In this document: one piece after another, positions 10,131 through 21,596 of the stretch | Numbering within the stretch: position 1 is the stretch's first letter | How the letters are laid out: each line of letters starts with the position of its first letter | Assembly: GCA_030549775.1 (NCBI GenBank) | Contig: CM060171.1 | Coordinates: forward strand, 61,252,360 to 61,316,359 | Direction: 5' to 3' | From: Tamarix chinensis | Taxonomy: Eukaryota; Streptophyta; Magnoliopsida; Caryophyllales; Tamaricaceae | DNA: 64,000 nucleotides | Made by a program: the position numbers and the translations under genes | Notes under the pieces: model-generated | What the model saw: the letters and a program-made list of their open reading frames with translations, nothing else | Database searches by the model: none | What the model was told of the DNA's origin: nothing

Positions 10131-12773
10131 ACACCCTTACCATATAAAACATTAACATTCATGGTCCATATACATCATCTAACACCACCAATTATTATTA
10201 TTTATTATTTATACTCACTATCACCTACCATACATACTTATGTAGGCCATACCTTTTGTACACAAAAAATTTACTAAAATGCCCCTAGGGCTCATATTAA
10301 CATTGCCTATGCAACATATGGCCATATTAGCTTATCATGTCATATACATGCATTTAACATTATCATTAACGATAAGGCTCCTTCCTTAACTATCATTTCT
10401 ACACATGACACATAAATTAACAAGCTTTTCATTTCAACAACCAACATATGCTACAAATCATATTATACTTAACATCATACAACATGCTCATAAACATATT
10501 TAAAACCCTAATGTGCTAGCATACGTATATTCACACATTTTAGTAGGGTATAATACTTACCTTATTTCCAATAATAAATAAACTTTACTGGTATCCCGGT
10601 TAAAATTTTAAGCTTTTGATTAGAAAATTTTATACCTAAAAATAATATCAAAACTAGCATATTAGTAGTAGAAATTTAAAAGAATAATTTTTTATGCAAA
10701 ATCTTAATTAATATATACTAATACTAACCATTTTATACCTAAAAAATTAGCTATAATTGCCTAAAGAGATGCATAGCTGCATGCACAACACAAAGGAAAA
10801 ATAAGGGTCGAAGAGGGGAGTTAGGAGAAGGGGGAGGGTTGGTTTGTTAAGGGTTTTGGGGGTTGAGTTGAGGGCTTGTGGAGGGGAGTGAGGGTGGCAG
10901 CTAGGCGCAGAAAGGGAGTAGGGGTGTAGGTGGTGGTCGGGGGTCAAGGATCGGCAGCTCAGGGTGGTGGAGGCAGTAGCTGCAGGGGAAAATGGGTGCA
11001 AGGAAAGGAGAAGAAGAAGGAAGGGAAAAGGGAGAAGAAGGTAGGGGTTGCAGGGGATTTTCGGCCAAGGTGAGGTAGAGTGGTCATAGGGGAGGTGCTA
11101 GGGGTAAAGGGGAGGTTGTGGAGATGGTGGAAGAGGGGGAACATCGGCGCACGGTAGTGGTGTAGGGTGGAGGTCGAGAAGGGGAAAGAAAGGAGGGGAA
11201 AGGTGGTTGCAAGGGTGAGTGGTGGTAATTGGGTGGTGTAGGGAGGTAGCAGGGGATGCCACGACGTTGCTATGGTGGACAGTTGGGCTATAGAGGCGGT
11301 GGTTGGAGGTAGCAAAGCAAAACAGGGGAGGATAAGGAGAGAGGAATAAGGGAGAAAGGGGGATCAGCAGAGGGAGAGGGGAGCTTGAGTAGGGGAGAAA
11401 ATGAGCAGAAGAGAAGAAGAAAAGCATACGGAGAGGAGGCCTATCCAGTTAGGTTAAGTGGAGGGTGTAGGAGCAGTAGGCTCATGACCTACAATGGGAG
11501 GGAGGAGAAGAAAAAAAGGAGAAAGGGGGCATGTGGAGGGGCTCGTGCAGGGGTGTGTGTGGCCAAAAATAGAAGGAAATGGATGGAGAGAGGGGGAGAG
11601 GTAGGTTGCAATGGCAGGGTCGTAGGGGGTTAGTTGTAAGGGTTGTAGGCTGCCATGGCTCGTCAAAGAAGGAGGGAGGAGGGAAGAAGAAGAAGAAAAG
11701 AAAAGAGACAGGCTACCCGGGTGGGGAGAAAGGAGGAGATGGGCTAGCCTTGTGCGCGCGAGGGAGAGGGGGAAAAAAGAGGGTTAGGCTAGCCCAATCG
11801 AGAGAAGAAAGGAAAGAAAAAAAAAAGAAGGAAGAGGGGCGCTGGGCTGAACGGGCGCAGGGAAAAGAGAGGAGAAGGGAAAGGAAGGGGCCAGTGACCC
11901 AATGGGGAGGAGGCAGGTCGGCCGACCCAAGGAGGAGGAAAAAAATAAAAGGAAAAAGAAGGAAAATAAAAAGGAAGGAAAAGGAGAAAGAAAAAAAAGG
12001 AAAAAGGAAAAGAAAAAGGGGGAAATAAAATTAAAATAAGTTTTGAAATAAGGGTGTTTAATTATTTAGATGGATAAGTTTATTTATTCAAAAATTTAAG
12101 ATATTAATTTAATAGGGTAATTTTAGTAAAATATGAATTTGAAAAATTATTTAAATAAAATGAGTATGATAAAATAAAATAAAAATATTTATTTTAATTT
12201 ATTAAATAATCATATTCATTTTTATACAACCAAAAGTCCACAAAATAATTAAATTATCCCAAATGAGGAGTAATTATTAAATTCTAGGTTTTAAAATTTT
12301 GTGGTATTAAAAGATGTGAGGTGAGGTGATGAGATCGGTAGGGAGAAAATAAAATAAAATAAGATAAGGAAAGAAGAAGAAAAAAAAGAAAAAGGGAAAG
12401 GAAAAAAGCTTGTATTTAGATTTAGGTTTAGATTAAAACAAATTAGGTTAGGGTATTAGGATAATTTAGTTAAATTATTATCCGGGATTAGGTTTAGGTT
12501 AGAAAAGATATTAATAACACGGAATGAAAATTAGGTTTCGGCGAATATTTTTTATTAGAGAGTTAGTAAGATAGAAATATTAATTTTTTGATATTAGAAA
12601 TAGGTTATGATATTAATTACTCGGGATTAGGGTTAGATAAAATTTTGGGGTATTACAATAGGTATTATCAATAAAACTTTTCCACTTTGGAAAAGGTTTT
12701 GCCAATAGATTTAAATGTATATACCTATAGGGTAAAATATATCGAACCAACAATATATATGTTGATAAAAATT

Positions 12774-13010
12774 TTTAGTAACAGATATATCATTGTGTTT
12801 AACACTTCTAGTTACAGATATGATTGTGTAGTAAATTCCTTTTATCACAAATATAATATTGTGGATAATACTTTTAGTTACAAATATTGTTTTGTGGATA
12901 ATACTCTTAGTCACATATATTATTTTGTGGTTAATACTTTTACTTATAGATATAAGTGTGGGCATAAGTTTTACTAACAAATAAATATTTGTGGGCATTA
13001 TCAATTATTT
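12774..13010. repeat. CACTA subterminal tandem repeat, about 33-bp unit, about 7 copies
   Basis: Units follow AGTTACAAATATTGTTTTGT then GGATAATACTCTT, with variation. Subterminal arrays of short units near each end, bound by TNPA-type proteins, are characteristic of CACTA elements. The array sits just inside the left CACTA end once copy 2 is removed. The open frames on both strands here are artefacts. Confidence 0.65.
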
Positions 13011-13650
13011 CCAACATATCATATATATACAGTCACAACTTTTAAGCAGTCATAAATGAAATATTACCTATAGTTTTGTCACAAGAAAATTTTATGTTGG
13101 TAACAGCTTTAGTCAATAGAAAAATAGATTTTACTGATAGATAAGACCATGCTGGCACAAATTAATTATATTGTAATGCGGTCATAAATAAAATATTATT
13201 AGATAATATTTAGAATAATAGCATAACATTACTTTTAGCTAATAAATTCTTTTTAATCATAGATAAAGTATTATTAAATAAGTGGAATAATAAGAGGATA
13301 CAAATTTAAAAATCATAAAATATTATTAGCCTTAAATAATTTATTATTAAATATATGGAATACTTCTAAACCCTAATAAATTAATAATATGGCAATCTAT
13401 TACTATATATAATTGTAATAAATACATAAGTATTTAAAAGTAACTATTTAGCCTTTTGTAGAGCTAGGATACATCTTTTAATTGATGAGTTCCCTCTCTA
13501 CTACTATAGTATGCCCTTGGATAGGGATATTAAAAAACATGTGAATTAGGTACATCATGTGCTACACTATATGGTGGGGAGGGGTTTATATTTAGGACCA
13601 GTTAATTTTAGGATGTATTATCTTTTCTTGACCTTGACATAGATTCAACT

Positions 13651-13890
13651 ATGATTAGTGGTGAGGGATATATATATATATATATTTATTTATTTGTCAC
13701 TAATGTTCCACACCTTAGGGTTGCTGATGGTGGAAGATTTATAAGACAATATGAGAAGATAACAAGGGATTTGATAGTGATTGGTGATGAGTGGAAGTTT
13801 TGGTATAGGACACCAGAGATCGCATACCCTAATTTTTTAAGTGGCTCCTATAATGTGGATGCACCCTCTTTTGAAGAAGTAAGAGAGTAG
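13651..13890 (+). other. Unrecognised open frame in the CACTA 5' region
   Basis: A 79-codon frame whose first third runs through a (TA)n stretch. The rest (from about residue 18) has ordinary composition, with the segment EWKFWYRTPEIAYPNFLSGS. I recognise no family. It lies between the subterminal repeats and the transposase, so it could be a decayed 5' exon of the transposon, but nothing proves it is translated. Confidence 0.25.
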
Positions 13891-14291
13891 AAAATTCTAT
13901 AAGAATAGTGGACTGAAGGGGTTATTGAGGGCATTAAATGAGGAACAAAATTTTGAATTATAATATATTTTTTATACTCAATGAACTATATTCATTAATT
14001 AAGGTATTTAGTGTTAGTAGTTTGAAATATTTTTATCTTATGTACATAAACAATTTCTCTTAAAGATAATCAACATTGTATAATGAACTATTATTACATT
14101 ATATTTTATATAGATCAAATGGTCATCAATAACAGTTGGACATTGTTAAAGAATTGATAATCAAACAAATTTTAGAATAGGCTTCAATCATTTATTAGAA
14201 TGGTGAGGCAATGTATTTGGAGTGAGGATAGCAAAAAAAAAATCCAAGCACAAAGTGCAATAACATGAAGTGACAATCTATAGATGAGATT

Positions 14292-15423
14292 GTGTACCAC
14301 ATACTATGGACTAGGTTCATACAAAACTATGATGTATGGATATATCATGGTGAAGTTGAACCAGAGCTAGAAATAGTGCATATGGTTGAGGAGGGAAGAA
14401 ATGAGATTGAAGATATATTAATTGATTTAGTAGGTGGTGATAATGAAGGACAAGTTATCATTAATAAAGTGCATGGTCCAATAGATGAATACTTAGCTAG
14501 AAATGGAACTATTCCATATTATGATGAGTTATTCAAAAATGAGGTTGAATTGTATCTTGCATGTAAGAATTTCTTGTCTTTCACTTCGTCTTTTCTTTTT
14601 GTGAAGTTGATGCATCATAAGATATTAAATAAGTGGAAAAATAAGTCTTTTGAAGAGCTTCTTAAATTGCTACAAGAATCTCTTCTAGAAGGAAATAAGT
14701 TGCCTAAATCATACTACCAGACAAAGAAGAGGATGATGAAGCTCGGTTTAGGCTACAAAGTCATTCATGTGTGCAAGTATGATTGTGCTTTGTGTTCAAA
14801 AGAAAATATAGATTGAGATAATTATTTAGTATGTGGTACCTCTCATTATATAAATAAAGGTATAAAAGGCAAGATAGTACCCCGTAAGGTTATACGGTAC
14901 TTCCCTCTAACACCCAAGCTAAAGAAGTTGTATGCTTGCAGACACACAACTCTGGATATGAGGTAGCATTTCAATGGTCTACAAACCAAACTAGGGGTAT
15001 TACGTTATGTTGTTAATGGTGAAGCATGGAAGCATTTTGATTCCAATCATCTAGATTTTGCAGCTAATCCACAAAATGTATGATTAAAGTTGGAATTAGG
15101 TGATTTTAATCCCTTTGACATTAATTCCAAATATATTATGTGGCCACTCATGTAGACCACATAAAACATACCCCTAGCGATGCATGAAGGACCCATTTTT
15201 TATGTTGATGTTGTTGATTCCTAGTCCAGGTTCTCTAAGTATGGATATTGATGTGTTCCTCTGGCTATTAGTTGGTGAATTAGATGATCTATGGATGTTA
15301 GAGGTTAATATATGAGATGTGATCAATAACAAGGTGTTCAAAATGTGAGAAACACGATTTTGGACCATTAATAATTTCCTAACCTAGTCATATCTGTCAG
15401 AGTGGTTTGTCAAGGGTATTTAG
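14292..15423 (+). pseudogene. CACTA TNP2 transposase, N-terminal piece
   Basis: An intact stretch of 174 codons (14292-14816) reads like the N-terminal part of plant TNP2 transposases: an NYDVWIYHGE motif (equivalent to the YTTWYWHGE type), then FEELLKLLQE, LPKSYYQTKK, and the HVCKYDCALCSKE zinc-ligand-like motif. After the first stop the family continues in broken form (RYFPLTPKLKKLYACRHT, VLRYVVNGEAWKHFD, GDFNPFDIN) to 15423. Several stops and frameshifts make it nonfunctional. The piece ends exactly at the TTTAG duplication of giant-LTR copy 5, and the protein resumes at 24681. Confidence 0.9.
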
Positions 15424-15937
15424 TGAAATGCCTCGAAAATTTTAATTTTAAGAATTATAATTAAATAAGTTTTTATTAGGAAAATTAAATAAATAAATTA
15501 TTTTTATTAAAAAAAAGGGAATTGATTAGGGCAAATCAAGAAGAAATTTATAAGTATTTTAATTAGGAGGAAATTTAGGTATTTTAGCTAATTAAGGATT
15601 TTATTTTAAAAATTAATTAAATATATAATTTTATTTAAAACAAGAAGGATAAAGTAGGTCCAAATTAATAGGAATTTTATAAATAATTTAATTGGAGAAA
15701 ATTGGAGTAATTGGCTAATTAAAATAGAATTTATGGAAAATCATTTAAAAATCCTAAATTAGCCTAAAAAGATATGTAAATATTATTATTTTTAAATATC
15801 CCAAACATCCTAATTAATTTAATTAACCTAACCCATTATTTTCTCCTTTTTCCCTTTTCCGTTTTCCTTTTCTTTCTTCCTTTTTCTTTCCTTTTTTATT
15901 TCTTTTTCTTTCTTATTCTTTCTTTTTCTCCTTCCTG

Positions 15938-15960
15938 ATTGGGCCTGCCCATGGCCCAAT
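15938..15960. promoter_or_regulatory. Paired site II motifs in copy 5 U3 (ATTGGGCC...GGCCCAAT)
   Basis: An 8-bp perfect inverted repeat, ATTGGGCC and GGCCCAAT, separated by 7 bp and embedded in a pyrimidine-rich tract. The same 8-mers with an 8-bp spacer occur in copy 4 at 16522-16545. Conservation in two diverged copies suggests function in transcription of the element. Confidence 0.5.
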
Positions 15961-16521
15961 CCCCTTCTTCCTTTTCCTTCTTCCTTCGATGGCCTAGAAT
16001 GTCATGTGGAACCTTCCTTCATTTGCTATTGAAACGCAGCATTTGACTTAAAAAATGTATCCGCCGCCTGGCCAGTTCTCCCCTCCTTTTTCCTTTCCTT
16101 CTTTTTTTCTCAAACCGTCGGTCCTCTCCCCCTGAAATGCCCCAGAATTATTTATTTTAAAAGATATAATTAAATAATGATTTATTGGGGAATTAATTTA
16201 ATTATTTATTTTATTTTGAATAGGAAGGATTTATTTAGGGAAGGTTAATAAGAACTAATAAATATTTTTGTAAGGGAAAAAAATTAGGCTTTTTACTAAT
16301 TAAAAGGAATTTAAGTAAAGTTTTTAAAAAAACCCTAAATTAGATTAAAAAGGAAATTTATATTATTTTATTTAAATATTTTTATTCTAAATATCCAAAA
16401 TACTCTAATTAATTTATTTAACCCCAAACCATTTAAATTTTCTTTTTTCCCTTTTCCTTTTTCTTTTTCTTCCTTACTTTTTATTTCTTTTCTTCTTTTT
16501 CCTTCTTTTCTTCTCTCGCCA

Positions 16522-16545
16522 ATTGGGCCAGCGACGCGGCCCAAT
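16522..16545. promoter_or_regulatory. Paired site II motifs in copy 4 U3
   Basis: ATTGGGCC at 16522-16529 and GGCCCAAT at 16538-16545, a perfect inverted pair about 500 bp upstream of the TATA box. A further GGCCCA follows near 16579. Confidence 0.5.
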
Positions 16546-17042
16546 CCTTCTTCTTTTCCTCCCTTCTCCTTTCTCTCGCGGCCCAGACGGCCCGCACATC
16601 CTCCTTCCTACGACAGCCAAGACGCTGCGTATCATGGCCTTTTTCCATGGAACGCCACGTTCTATTAACGAAATTTTAATCCCAACCGACTGGCCCGGTT
16701 CCTCCCCCTTTTTTTCCTTTCTTTCCCTCGACCGCCCGGTCCACCTTCTTCTTCTCTCTCCTTCCTCCGACATCATCCACCTGCAGCTTCGAGGGACAAA
16801 AATGGCGCCGCCAGCCATGCGTGACATGACCGGCCTTTCCCTCTCTTTCTCTTCCCCTCGACGCACACTCCAGCATAAGCTACCCCACTTCCCTTTTCTC
16901 CCGCCCAATCTCCCCATTTTCCCTCGCGAAGGTCGAGCATACTTTGAAATCGTGATGACCGATCAAAGCCACATTTACCCCTAATAACTCACCGGTATTG
17001 ACCTATTATCAACCTCCAAAACTTGACCCCATCCTTTAATAC

Positions 17043-17096
17043 TATAAATACCTCTCGTGTAATATGATTTTGAGATTTTTTTTCCCAAAACCCTAA
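17043..17096 (+). promoter_or_regulatory. Candidate LTR promoter: TATA box plus telo box
   Basis: TATAAATA at 17043-17050, followed 38 bp later by AAACCCTAA (17088-17096), a plant telo box often found just downstream of transcription starts together with site II motifs. Position about 0.9 kb into the element fits the U3/R boundary of a long LTR. The transcription start itself is not known. Confidence 0.5.
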
Positions 17097-17579
17097 GTGC
17101 AAACCTATGCGCCATAGTGACTTCAGACGTGTCGTTCGCCGCCGTTAGCCAACCTCGCTGCCACCTCTTCCTCCCAAACTCTTCCCTGCATCGTACTCTA
17201 GCTAACTAAACTATCCACCTCCTTTGATTCTTCTCACACGAGCCACCATAGCCTTGCGAAGTTCCCTATCCCTCTCGCAAAATTTTTTAGCCTGCAACCT
17301 TTAAGCCGTCGTCCACCACCACATCCGCCACTTCTATTGCCTTCTGCACCACCCAAAAACTTCTACTAATTCTCCTCCACCAAACCATAACCTTATTTTC
17401 TCTTTTCCCTTTCTCTTTCCCTCTTTTTCTTCATCTTCTTCCCTTTTAGACTTCTTTTCTGGACACCGCCGTGCACCACCATCGATGCCACCCATCCCCG
17501 CAGACTCAAGGTGAAACCCTAGACTCTCTCAGCCCTTCCTTTCTATTTATTGAAATTTATTCTGTTTTTATTCTAATTT

Positions 17580-17942
17580 TCAATGTTTATTCGATTATAA
17601 TTATTATTATTATCATCATTATTATTATTGTTATTAGCTGTAACATTATTGATAAATTTTTTTTGGCAGGGTTGAGATTATTCTTGAGTTAATTAGATTG
17701 TTAGTTTCGAATTTTAGGAATTTAATTGAATTATTATAAGTTTATTATCATTATTAATACTATTATTAATATTATTATTATCAGTGTAATTATTTCATTA
17801 TTAGTGTTAATTAATTTAGGAGTGTCGAGGCCTTAAATTTTAAATAAGGTTCGCACCCTTGTATTTTTATTACTATTATTACTATTTTGACTATTATTAT
17901 GATTATTATCTTTTCTAATTTAATATTATTATAAGTATATAT

Positions 17943-17995
<53 letters not shown>

Positions 17996-18068
17996 TATTA
18001 CTATTATTAAATAGTAATTTTATTATTTGGGGTAAGTTCGAAAGCCCACCTTGTAATTTTAGGATTTA

Positions 18069-18153
<85 letters not shown>

Positions 18154-18165
18154 CTTTACCAACAT
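17580..18165. repeat. (ATT)n microsatellite tracts in copy 4
   Basis: Several runs of uninterrupted ATT (longest about 17940-18010 and 18070-18150) separated by short unique segments such as GGTTGAGATT. Similar runs fill the same position in copy 5. Confidence 0.9.
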
Positions 18166-18654
18166 TATTTTGGTGAAGGGTAGAGACCCTTATATCACCA
18201 TTTGTTTTAAATTACATTAGTATTTTTAGTAGTATTTTGTACAGTTAATTCTAGTATAGTATTATTTTAATTAAAAACCAAGTCTTAGGATAAGTTAGTA
18301 AATAATAGTATTTTTAGAAGGAAACCTAATTCTAGTATTTTTTCCATAATAGGTGAGCCCAGTCAAAGCCCTCAAGTGGTACAGGAGCATGCTCCAAGAC
18401 CGGTGACATTTTAGGTAAGGGGTGCTAAGGTCATTTGTGTAAAATGTGATTATGTGCCATGCATACCATGTGATATGATTTATTATGTATTTTATGTGTA
18501 TATTGTATAATTATTATGAATGCAGCATGATATGGAGTTGAGGTGTTTTTGTGTAAATAAATCATGGCATGAGAATTATGTGTATGAGGTGTGTTATTAT
18601 TATGGTATGATGTGGCCTTAAGACATGCATGATAGGGTTGTAAATAATGAAGAG

Positions 18655-18900
18655 GAGTGTAACAATATGGTGTTAGGGTTTTGCATGGTGGTATTAATGT
18701 TGCATGGTGGTATTAGGGTTTGTATGGTAGTATTAGGGTTTCATAGTGGTATTAGGGTTTGTATGGTGGTATTAGGGTTGCATGGTGGTATTAGGGTTTG
18801 CATGGTGGTATTATATTTTGCATGGTGGTATTAGGGTTTGCATGGTAGCATTAGGGTTGCATGATGGAGCTAGGGTTTTGCATGAGAGTTAATGATTGCA
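18655..18900 (+). repeat. Minisatellite of about 20-bp units (TGGTATTAGGGTTTGCATGG)
   Basis: About ten imperfect units. TTAGGGTTT inside each unit resembles the plant telomere repeat, but the unit length is about 20 bp, so this is not telomeric DNA. The 69-codon open frame at 18625-18834 is an artefact. Confidence 0.85.
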
Positions 18901-19139
18901 TGGAAGTTAGTGTTTGCATAAGAGCTAGGGTTTGCATGGAAGAAGGGTTTATGTGGAGTTAGGGTTTGCATAGAATTAGGGTTGCATGGGTGTTAGAGTG
19001 TGCCATGGTTAACTCTCGTGGTGGTGGTTAACTAGGGTTGGAGGATGAGAATTATAAAAGGTAGTCATGCATGTCTGGGTCAAAGCTTATGAATAAGATA
19101 CTTAAGTTATTAATTACTTAGAGTGGAAAATATTGAGAT

Positions 19140-19312
19140 GGGACCAGCCGATCTACCGATCAGGAATAGTGGTTAGGGTTTTACCCTATATGTGACCGAT
19201 CCATCGGTTATAATAGTAGTTAGGGTTGTACCCTATATGTGACCGATCCACCGATAATAATAGTGGTTAGGGAATGATGTTCTATGTGTGACCGGCCCAC
19301 CAGTTATAATAG
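19140..19312 (+). repeat. Array of four CCACCG...ATAATAGTGG hairpin units in copy 4
   Basis: Four units of GTGACCGATCCACCG, 5-8 bases, TAATAGTGGTTAGGG, with about 50-60-bp period. CCAC and GTGG arms can pair. Equivalent to the arrays at 8735-9036 and 23640-23950. Confidence 0.8.
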
Positions 19313-19547
19313 TGGGGTGTTCCTATACTCGCATGGAATTGATAAAAAGGTATAGTGTGAATCGACATCTGATAAAAGAAATATTAAATAATTAATCTAG
19401 ACCTTTTTGGGCCTTATGTGTGGGCTTGTTGATTATAAGCTATGGATTTCTCTATATGCTTTTATGTATCATATGTGTGATTTGAAATTGTATGTTGATT
19501 ATTATCCTGCATGATTTGATGTGTTTATGTGTTGGCCTTAGTGCTCG

Positions 19548-19580
19548 GTTACCTTACTCAGTACATAGCGTACTGATCAC
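19548..19580 (+). other. Conserved AGTACATAGCGTACT palindrome block in copy 4
   Basis: GGTTACCTTACTC, then AGTAC-ATAGC-GTACT, then GATCACC. An almost identical block is at 24146-24180 (copy 5), and recognisable versions lie on the minus strand near 5055 (copy 2), 8345 (copy 3) and 25855 (copy 6). No function is known to me. Confidence 0.55.
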
Positions 19581-20849
19581 CCGTTCCATGAGTACTGCTC
19601 ATTCCCACGAACAGAAGGCCCGTCTGACCTTTTATAGGTAGAAGACGCTTATTTCGATGTTATCGATGTCTATAGGACGTCAAGAGGGGCCGAGTGATTG
19701 TGGGCTAGATCGGGTCCTTGAGTGGCGTGGTCGTTTTCCTTTTTAGATTATTATTCATACTTCCTTTTTATTATGTTTGAGTTGTAGAAACAATTTTATT
19801 AATGTTGTTTATTTATTATTTGAAAAAAAAGAGCTAGTATTTCGAATTATATAAAGACTTACGCATACTCTGATTTTCATTTTTATAAATTTGGATTATT
19901 AATGATGTTATTGGTAGTGTTTTCTTAGCCTTAACACTTGGTACTGTAACGGTAGGAGTGAACGGGTTTGGTACTAAGTGTGGCGGTAGCATCCCCAGAA
20001 ATTTACAGTTTTAATTTATAAGTATTGTTTAAAAAAAATGTGTAAATTTTGGAGGTGTTACACCCCCCCACCTTTGTTCCTTCTTTCTTCTTCCTCTTCC
20101 TTCCGGCGACGACCTACACCACCGCCCAATGCCCTAGTTTTTTGCCGCGGATCACACCGTTGACCGGCCGTTTCGCTTCTCCCTCTTCCCTGCTGAGTCG
20201 TCTACTATCTTGCCCAACCAATTCTCCCCCCTCCTAGCATGATATCCCTCATCCCAGCCAATCACATTCTGCCGCCATCAGCCAACTCCGCCTACCTAAG
20301 CCTTCCCTGCATCGTCCTCTACCCAACTAAACCTCCCATATCCCTCGATTTTCCCTACATAAGCCACTCCGGCTGTGCGAAGTTTGCTTCCCAATCAGCC
20401 CTCTCTTCCACCTCTACTGCCCTTCAAACCACCATTAGCCACCTCTCTTGCTGTAGCCACCACCCCTACACCTCCCAATTTGTTCTATAGACCCTCCTAT
20501 ATCTCCCTCTACCTTTCTTTTCCCCTTCCTCCCTCTCCTCCACTCTTTCTCTTCTTCTTCCCCATTCGACCACCACCGCCACAGCCGTGCGCCACCACCT
20601 TTAGCTGCGTTGTCACCTTTATTCTACTCCTCTCCACCTAGGAAACCCTAAACACCCCAACTCCCACCTTCATTCTATCTCTCCTTTTCCCGACATCCAA
20701 CTTTTCCCCTTTTCTTCCCTTTTTCAAGCCACCACCGCCACCGCCGGTGCCGCCTGTCACCACCAGCCTAAGGTTGAACCATAAACCCTCTCAACCCTTT
20801 TTCCCTATTTAATTAAGTTTATTTTATTTTATTTCAATTTTAGCCTATT

Positions 20850-20856
20850 ATTCGAA

Positions 20857-20896
<40 letters not shown>

Positions 20897-21093
20897 TATT
20901 ATTATTATTATTATTATGTATTGATATTATTATTATTAAGTTCAATATTATTAGTATTATTATTTCCTATTAGGGCTGACCCTATTTGGCAGAGTAGATT
21001 ATTAGTATTAGTATTATTATGAGTTTTTATTTTATTTATTAATGTTACTACTACTACTACTACTACTATTATTATTATTATTATAAGTAATAT

Positions 21094-21127
<34 letters not shown>

Positions 21128-21370
21128 CACTAATTGTACTTTTACTATTTCGAAGTAGGGTCGAAAACCCTAATTTATGTTACTCTCGGTTTAGGTTATT
21201 TTATATTACTATTATTATTGTTGTTGTTGTTGTTATTGTTGTTGTTGTTATTATTATTATTAATGTTTTTACTATTATTTCTATTGAGGGCCAAGCCCTA
21301 TTATATTTTTATTTTGATTTTATTATTATTATTCTTATTTTTTCTATTATCTTTATTATTATTATTATTA

Positions 21371-21411
<41 letters not shown>

Positions 21412-21545
21412 TTTGATGTTAGTATTATTATTCTATATGGGGCGGAAACCCTATTGTGCCCTATTTTGAATTGTAGTAGTAGCATTATAAATATCAAGTC
21501 TTATTATTATTAATATTTCTATCATTAGCATTTATTATTATTATT

Positions 21546-21596
<51 letters not shown>

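Larger units (their letters stand above)
7938..12311 (-). mobile_element. Giant-LTR family copy 3, complete and nested in copy 2
   Basis: Starts TGTAATAGCCCCAAAATT at 7938 and ends TTTTGTGGTATTAAA at 12311 (the final CA decayed to AA), flanked by the exact 5-bp duplication AGATG (7933-7937 and 12312-12316). Length 4374 bp. In sense (minus) order: AT-rich leader, C/T-rich tract (about 10770-12040), spacer, minisatellite (9480-10130), hairpin array (8735-9036), decayed AGTAC palindrome (about 8345-8375) and the terminal conserved block (8021-8085). No protein domains, and no direct repeats at its two ends, so it is not a small LTR element with its own LTRs. Confidence 0.88.
4597..12657 (-). mobile_element. 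Giant-LTR family copy 2, interrupted by a MITE and by copy 3
   Basis: Ends TATAACACCCC at 4597 and GGGGTATTACA at 12657, flanked by the exact 5-bp duplication ATAGG (4592-4596 and 12658-12662). The own sequence is 4597-7932 plus 12317-12657; removing copy 3 and its duplication leaves about 3.7 kb, of which 503 bp is the MITE plus its target duplication. It carries the family landmarks in reverse order: the AGTACGCT palindrome near 5055, CCACTATT...GATGG hairpin units at 5240-5600, and a G-rich tract at 7330-7900. It has no coding capacity and no internal PBS or polypurine tract, hence the reading as a solo LTR. Confidence 0.85.
16133..20062 (+). mobile_element. Giant-LTR family copy 4, complete and nested in copy 5
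   Basis: Starts TGAAATGCCCCAGAATT at 16133 and ends AATTTTGGAGGTGTTACA at 20062; CCCCC on both sides (16128-16132 and 20063-20067) is the likely 5-bp duplication, although a C-rich site makes this weaker evidence. Length 3930 bp. Sense order: AT-rich leader, pyrimidine tract with paired site II motifs, TATA box and telo box (17043-17096), (ATT)n, a TTAGGGTTT-rich minisatellite, hairpin array, AGTAC palindrome (19548-19580) and terminal block (19925-19996). No gag, pol, PBS or polypurine tract. It is the cleanest promoter-bearing copy. Confidence 0.88.

Noticed and set aside
9651..10277. A 208-codon open frame and two overlapping ones
   Set aside because: All three frames are open because the minisatellite lacks stop codons; the protein is just the repeat translated.
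7938..12311. Reading the TGTAACACCCC family as a DNA transposon with terminal inverted repeats
   Set aside because: The inverted symmetry is short, the ends are TG...CA, the target duplications are 5 bp with different sequences, and long-LTR elements often have such symmetric LTR ends. Not fully excluded.
15174..15368. A 64-codon minus-strand open frame
   Set aside because: Antisense shadow of the TNP2 remnant, whose plus-strand translation matches the family.
16474..16984. Overlapping open frames of about 150 codons on both strands
   Set aside because: Compositionally biased U3 tract with promoter motifs; no family resemblance, and the equivalents in other copies are not conserved as protein.
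18655..18900. TTAGGGTTT repeats as an interstitial telomere
   Set aside because: The plant telomere unit is 7 bp; here the motif recurs every about 20 bp with unrelated sequence between, so it is a minisatellite.
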